From the NCBI RefSeq assembly GCF_000814845.2, contig NZ_CP010431.2, positions 3,534,001-3,598,000 of the forward strand: a stretch of DNA of 64,000 nucleotides, read 5' to 3'. This DNA is from Pandoraea sputorum. GTDB lineage: Bacteria; Pseudomonadota; Gammaproteobacteria; Burkholderiales; Burkholderiaceae. Below, piece by piece: positions 61,824 through 64,000 of the stretch. The notes beneath the pieces were generated by a model. That model saw only the letters and a list, made by a program, of their open reading frames with translations. It had not been told where the DNA came from and searched no databases. The position numbers and the translations under genes are program-made. Each line of letters begins with the position of its first letter. The stretch's first letter is position 1.

Positions 61824-63092
61824 ATGGAAGCCAACCTGAATTCATCGCGTAGACAACACGCGAGCACCACGCTCAACGCCGGTGACGACACCGTCACCCC
61901 TTATGCATGGAAAGCGTTGGCGGGCTCCGCCATCGGCTATGCGATGGACGGCTTCGACCTGCTGATTCTCGGCTTCATGCTGCCAGCGATCACGATCGGT
62001 CTGCACCTCACGGCGGGGCAAGCCGGTGCGCTCGTCACGTGGACGCTGATCGGCGCTGTGGCAGGTGGCATTCTGTTCGGCGCGTTATCGGATCGTTACG
62101 GCCGCGTGCGCATGCTGACGTGGACGATTCTGTTGTTCGCGGTCTTCACCGGCCTGTGCGCGCTGGCGCAGGGCTTCTGGGATCTGCTGGTGTATCGCAC
62201 GATTGCAGGTATCGGCCTTGGCGGCGAGTTCGGCATTGGCATGGCGCTCGCGGCGGAGGCATGGCCCGCGTCCAAACGGGCGCGCGTTTCGTCTTACGTC
62301 GCACTTGGCTGGCAGACGGGCGTGCTTGCTGCCGCGTTGCTCACGCCGCTGTTGCTGATGTACATCGGCTGGCGCGGCATGTTCGTCGTGGGTGTTCTGC
62401 CTGCGCTTGTCGCCTGGGTGCTGCGCAACAAGCTGCATGAGCCGGAAGTGTTCGTGCGCCGCACGGACAAGACGCAAAAGCATGGCAGCTCGAATGCGTT
62501 TCGTCTGCTCGTGAAGGATGCCCGCACCACGCGCGTGAGCCTCGGCATTGTCATTCTGTGTTCGGTTCAGAACTTCGGCTACTACGGCATCATGATCTGG
62601 CTGCCGACGTTCCTCTCGCAGAAGCTCGGTTTCTCGCTGACGAAGTCCGGTCTTTGGACCGCCGCGACGGTCATCGGCATGATGTTCGGCGTGTGGGCCT
62701 TCGGGCAACTGGCCGACCGCATCGGACGCCGTCCCACGTTCCTGCTATATCAGGCCGGCGCCGTGGTCATGGTGATCGTCTATTCGCAGCTGACCGATCC
62801 GGGCGTGATGCTCTTCGCCGGTGCGTTCATGGGGATGTTCGTCAACGGGATGGTCGGCGGCTATGGCACGCTGATGTCCGAGGCGTATCCCACGGCAGCA
62901 CGCGCGACTGCGCAGAACGTACTGTGGAACATCGGACGCGCCATCGGCGGCCTCGGCCCACTCGTGGTCGGCGCGCTCGCCGCACGTTACTCCTTCCAGA
63001 TCGCCATCGCGCTGCTCGCGAGCCTGTATGTGCTCGACATGATCGCCACGCGCTTCCTGATTCCCGAACTCAAAGGCACCGAACTCGAATAA
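61824..63092 (+). CDS. MFS transporter of the aromatic/organic acid:H+ symporter (AAHS) type
   Basis: The 422-residue protein has 12 helices. GYAMDGFDLLILGFMLPAIT at about 34-53 and LSDRYGRVRMLTWTILLFAV are AAHS-type signatures with the Asp used for proton coupling. GIGLGGEFGIGMALAAEAWP and LADRIGRRPTFLLYQAGAVV follow. It probably imports an anionic organic acid. It lies 75 bp upstream of the PyrK-like gene and downstream of operator copy 3, so both should be co-regulated. Confidence 0.92.
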   Translation: MEANLNSSRRQHASTTLNAGDDTVTPYAWKALAGSAIGYAMDGFDLLILGFMLPAITIGLHLTAGQAGALVTWTLIGAVAGGILFGALSDRYGRVRMLTWTILLFAVFTGLCALAQGFWDLLVYRTIAGIGLGGEFGIGMALAAEAWPASKRARVSSYVALGWQTGVLAAALLTPLLLMYIGWRGMFVVGVLPALVAWVLRNKLHEPEVFVRRTDKTQKHGSSNAFRLLVKDARTTRVSLGIVILCSVQNFGYYGIMIWLPTFLSQKLGFSLTKSGLWTAATVIGMMFGVWAFGQLADRIGRRPTFLLYQAGAVVMVIVYSQLTDPGVMLFAGAFMGMFVNGMVGGYGTLMSEAYPTAARATAQNVLWNIGRAIGGLGPLVVGALAARYSFQIAIALLASLYVLDMIATRFLIPELKGTELE

Positions 63093-63167
63093 CGCGTGCC
63101 TCGTACTCCATACGCACTCGATACGCACTCGGCAAGCCCTCGCCCCCACTATCCGGAGCCCCCATCC

Positions 63168-64000
63168 ATGTCCGTCGTCTCTCTGACGCCCAACAACGTC
63201 GCCCGCCCATTGGCGCGGGTGCCTTCGCCAGCGCGCCATTCGCATGATGGGCACGAAGCGCAGCCGGACGCTGCCGCGTGCGCATCGTCCGCCGGGCACA
63301 TCGTCGCCACACATCACTGCCGGGTGCTCACGCATCACGCCGTCAACGCACGCTATCGCTATCTGCGGTTGCAGGCGGATGCCCCCGTCGCGCTCACCAC
63401 GCGCCCCGGGCAGTTCTATCAGTTGAAGTGCCCCGTGACCGAGAGCGAAGCGCCGTTCCTGCTGCGACCGATGAGCGTCTACGGCACCGGCCCCGAGCCG
63501 GATACCATCGAGTTTCTCTACAACGTGACGGGCGTCGGTACCCGCGCGCTCGCCACGTTGACCGAAGGCGCATCGCTCGACATCGTCGGCCCGCTTGGCA
63601 ATACGTTCACGTTGAACACGCAATGGCAGCGCGTAATGGTCGTCGCCCGTGGCGTCGGTCTGGCGACGATGGCCCCGCTGGTGCAACGCGCCGCTGCGGC
63701 CGGTCTGCGACTCACGGTCGTGATGTCGGCGCGCAGCGAAGCCGATCTGATGCGCGACGAATTTCTGCGCTCGCCTGACGCTCGCGCGCTGGCTGACGTC
63801 CATTGCGTGTTCGACAGCGACGGCTCATCGGCAGTCGCGACGCTTGAGCCGCGCATCCGCGCACTGCTCGCCGCGACACCCCACGATGCGGTGTACACCT
63901 GCGGTTCCCATCGTCTGCTGATGCTGCTCCAGCGTGTTCTGGCCGCGCACCCGGAGATCACGGGCGAAGTCGCAATGGAGCAGCGCATGGCCTGCGGCAT
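63168..64000 (+). CDS. PyrK-like flavin/Fe-S electron-transfer subunit (cut by window edge)
   Basis: From ATG 63168 the open frame runs 277 codons to the edge. After a 45-residue extension, HIVATHHCRVLTHHAVNARY opens an FAD-binding reductase domain; GQFYQLKC and PFLLRPMSVYG are the FAD-binding core, VGTRALATLTEGASLDIVGP the NAD lobe entry, and VAMEQRMACG the start of the 2Fe-2S cysteine motif of dihydroorotate dehydrogenase B electron-transfer subunits. It probably passes electrons between NAD and a partner dehydrogenase encoded further on. Its place in a porin/MFS regulon suggests catabolism of a dihydroorotate-like compound, not pyrimidine synthesis. Confidence 0.85.
   Translation, partial: MSVVSLTPNNVARPLARVPSPARHSHDGHEAQPDAAACASSAGHIVATHHCRVLTHHAVNARYRYLRLQADAPVALTTRPGQFYQLKCPVTESEAPFLLRPMSVYGTGPEPDTIEFLYNVTGVGTRALATLTEGASLDIVGPLGNTFTLNTQWQRVMVVARGVGLATMAPLVQRAAAAGLRLTVVMSARSEADLMRDEFLRSPDARALADVHCVFDSDGSSAVATLEPRIRALLAATPHDAVYTCGSHRLLMLLQRVLAAHPEITGEVAMEQRMACG

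Overview
The window reads as a chromosome segment of a Burkholderiales betaproteobacterium, most likely Pandoraea or a close relative. This rests on the high GC content, the Burkholderia/Ralstonia-like gene families, the order rpsP-rimM-trmD-rplS followed by a Nudix hydrolase and a CobD/CbiB-like gene, and a tmRNA whose tag reads ANDETFALAA. The genus is inferred from familiarity, not computed. Coding density is high. I see no insertion sequence, integrase, prophage block or CRISPR array.

Layout. 1-4.0 kb: a truncated photolyase gene (phrB), a small lipoprotein gene followed by a structured RNA candidate with its own terminator, an MgtC-type membrane protein, the SOS polymerase gene dinB with a clear LexA box, and a lipoprotein gene that looks split by a one-base frameshift. 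4.1-11.1 kb: a co-directional cluster of two class III CoA-transferases, a LeuC/LeuD-like dehydratase pair, an orphan ABC substrate-binding protein and a LysR regulator, probably for a branched dicarboxylic or hydroxy acid. 11.7-15 kb: divergent halves of an iron(III)-type ABC importer around a 34-bp palindrome. 15-18 kb: thyA-folA and a membrane diguanylate cyclase. 18-22.7 kb: a complete branched-chain amino acid importer (livKHMGF).

22.9-33.2 kb is a housekeeping block: pmbA, darP, mog, orn, an M48 protease, rsgA, a CobD/CbiB-like gene, a CoA-type Nudix hydrolase and the rplS-trmD-rimM-rpsP ribosomal operon. 33.3-38.3 kb: a PQQ-type sugar dehydrogenase, a META lipoprotein, a TM2 protein, a DUF2520 protein, and a SplB-like radical SAM gene behind a LexA box that also faces a divergent small ORF. 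38.3-43.1 kb: alanine catabolism (Lrp regulator, dadA, ald), then ubiG and gph. 43.2-47.6 kb: a giant AsmA/DUF748 envelope protein and tmRNA. 47.7-52.6 kb: a secreted Ntn-type amide hydrolase, a G-rich minisatellite, a LysE exporter with a divergent LysR gene, an MFS transporter and a small membrane protein. 52.7-56.7 kb: a three-subunit membrane dehydrogenase (Tat-exported small subunit, FAD/Fe-S large subunit, triheme cytochrome c).

57-64 kb is the least understood part. It holds a 518-residue protein I cannot assign, then an XRE regulator, a porin, a 107-residue orphan, an MFS carrier and a PyrK-like flavin/Fe-S reductase subunit cut by the window edge. The palindrome GTCTA-N6-TAGAC occurs three times here, in front of the regulator/porin pair, the orphan and the MFS gene. 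I infer one regulon for import and oxidation of an organic acid, possibly orotate or another reduced pyrimidine. This regulon and the divergent LexA-controlled promoter at about 37.04 kb are the two best candidates for undescribed biology.
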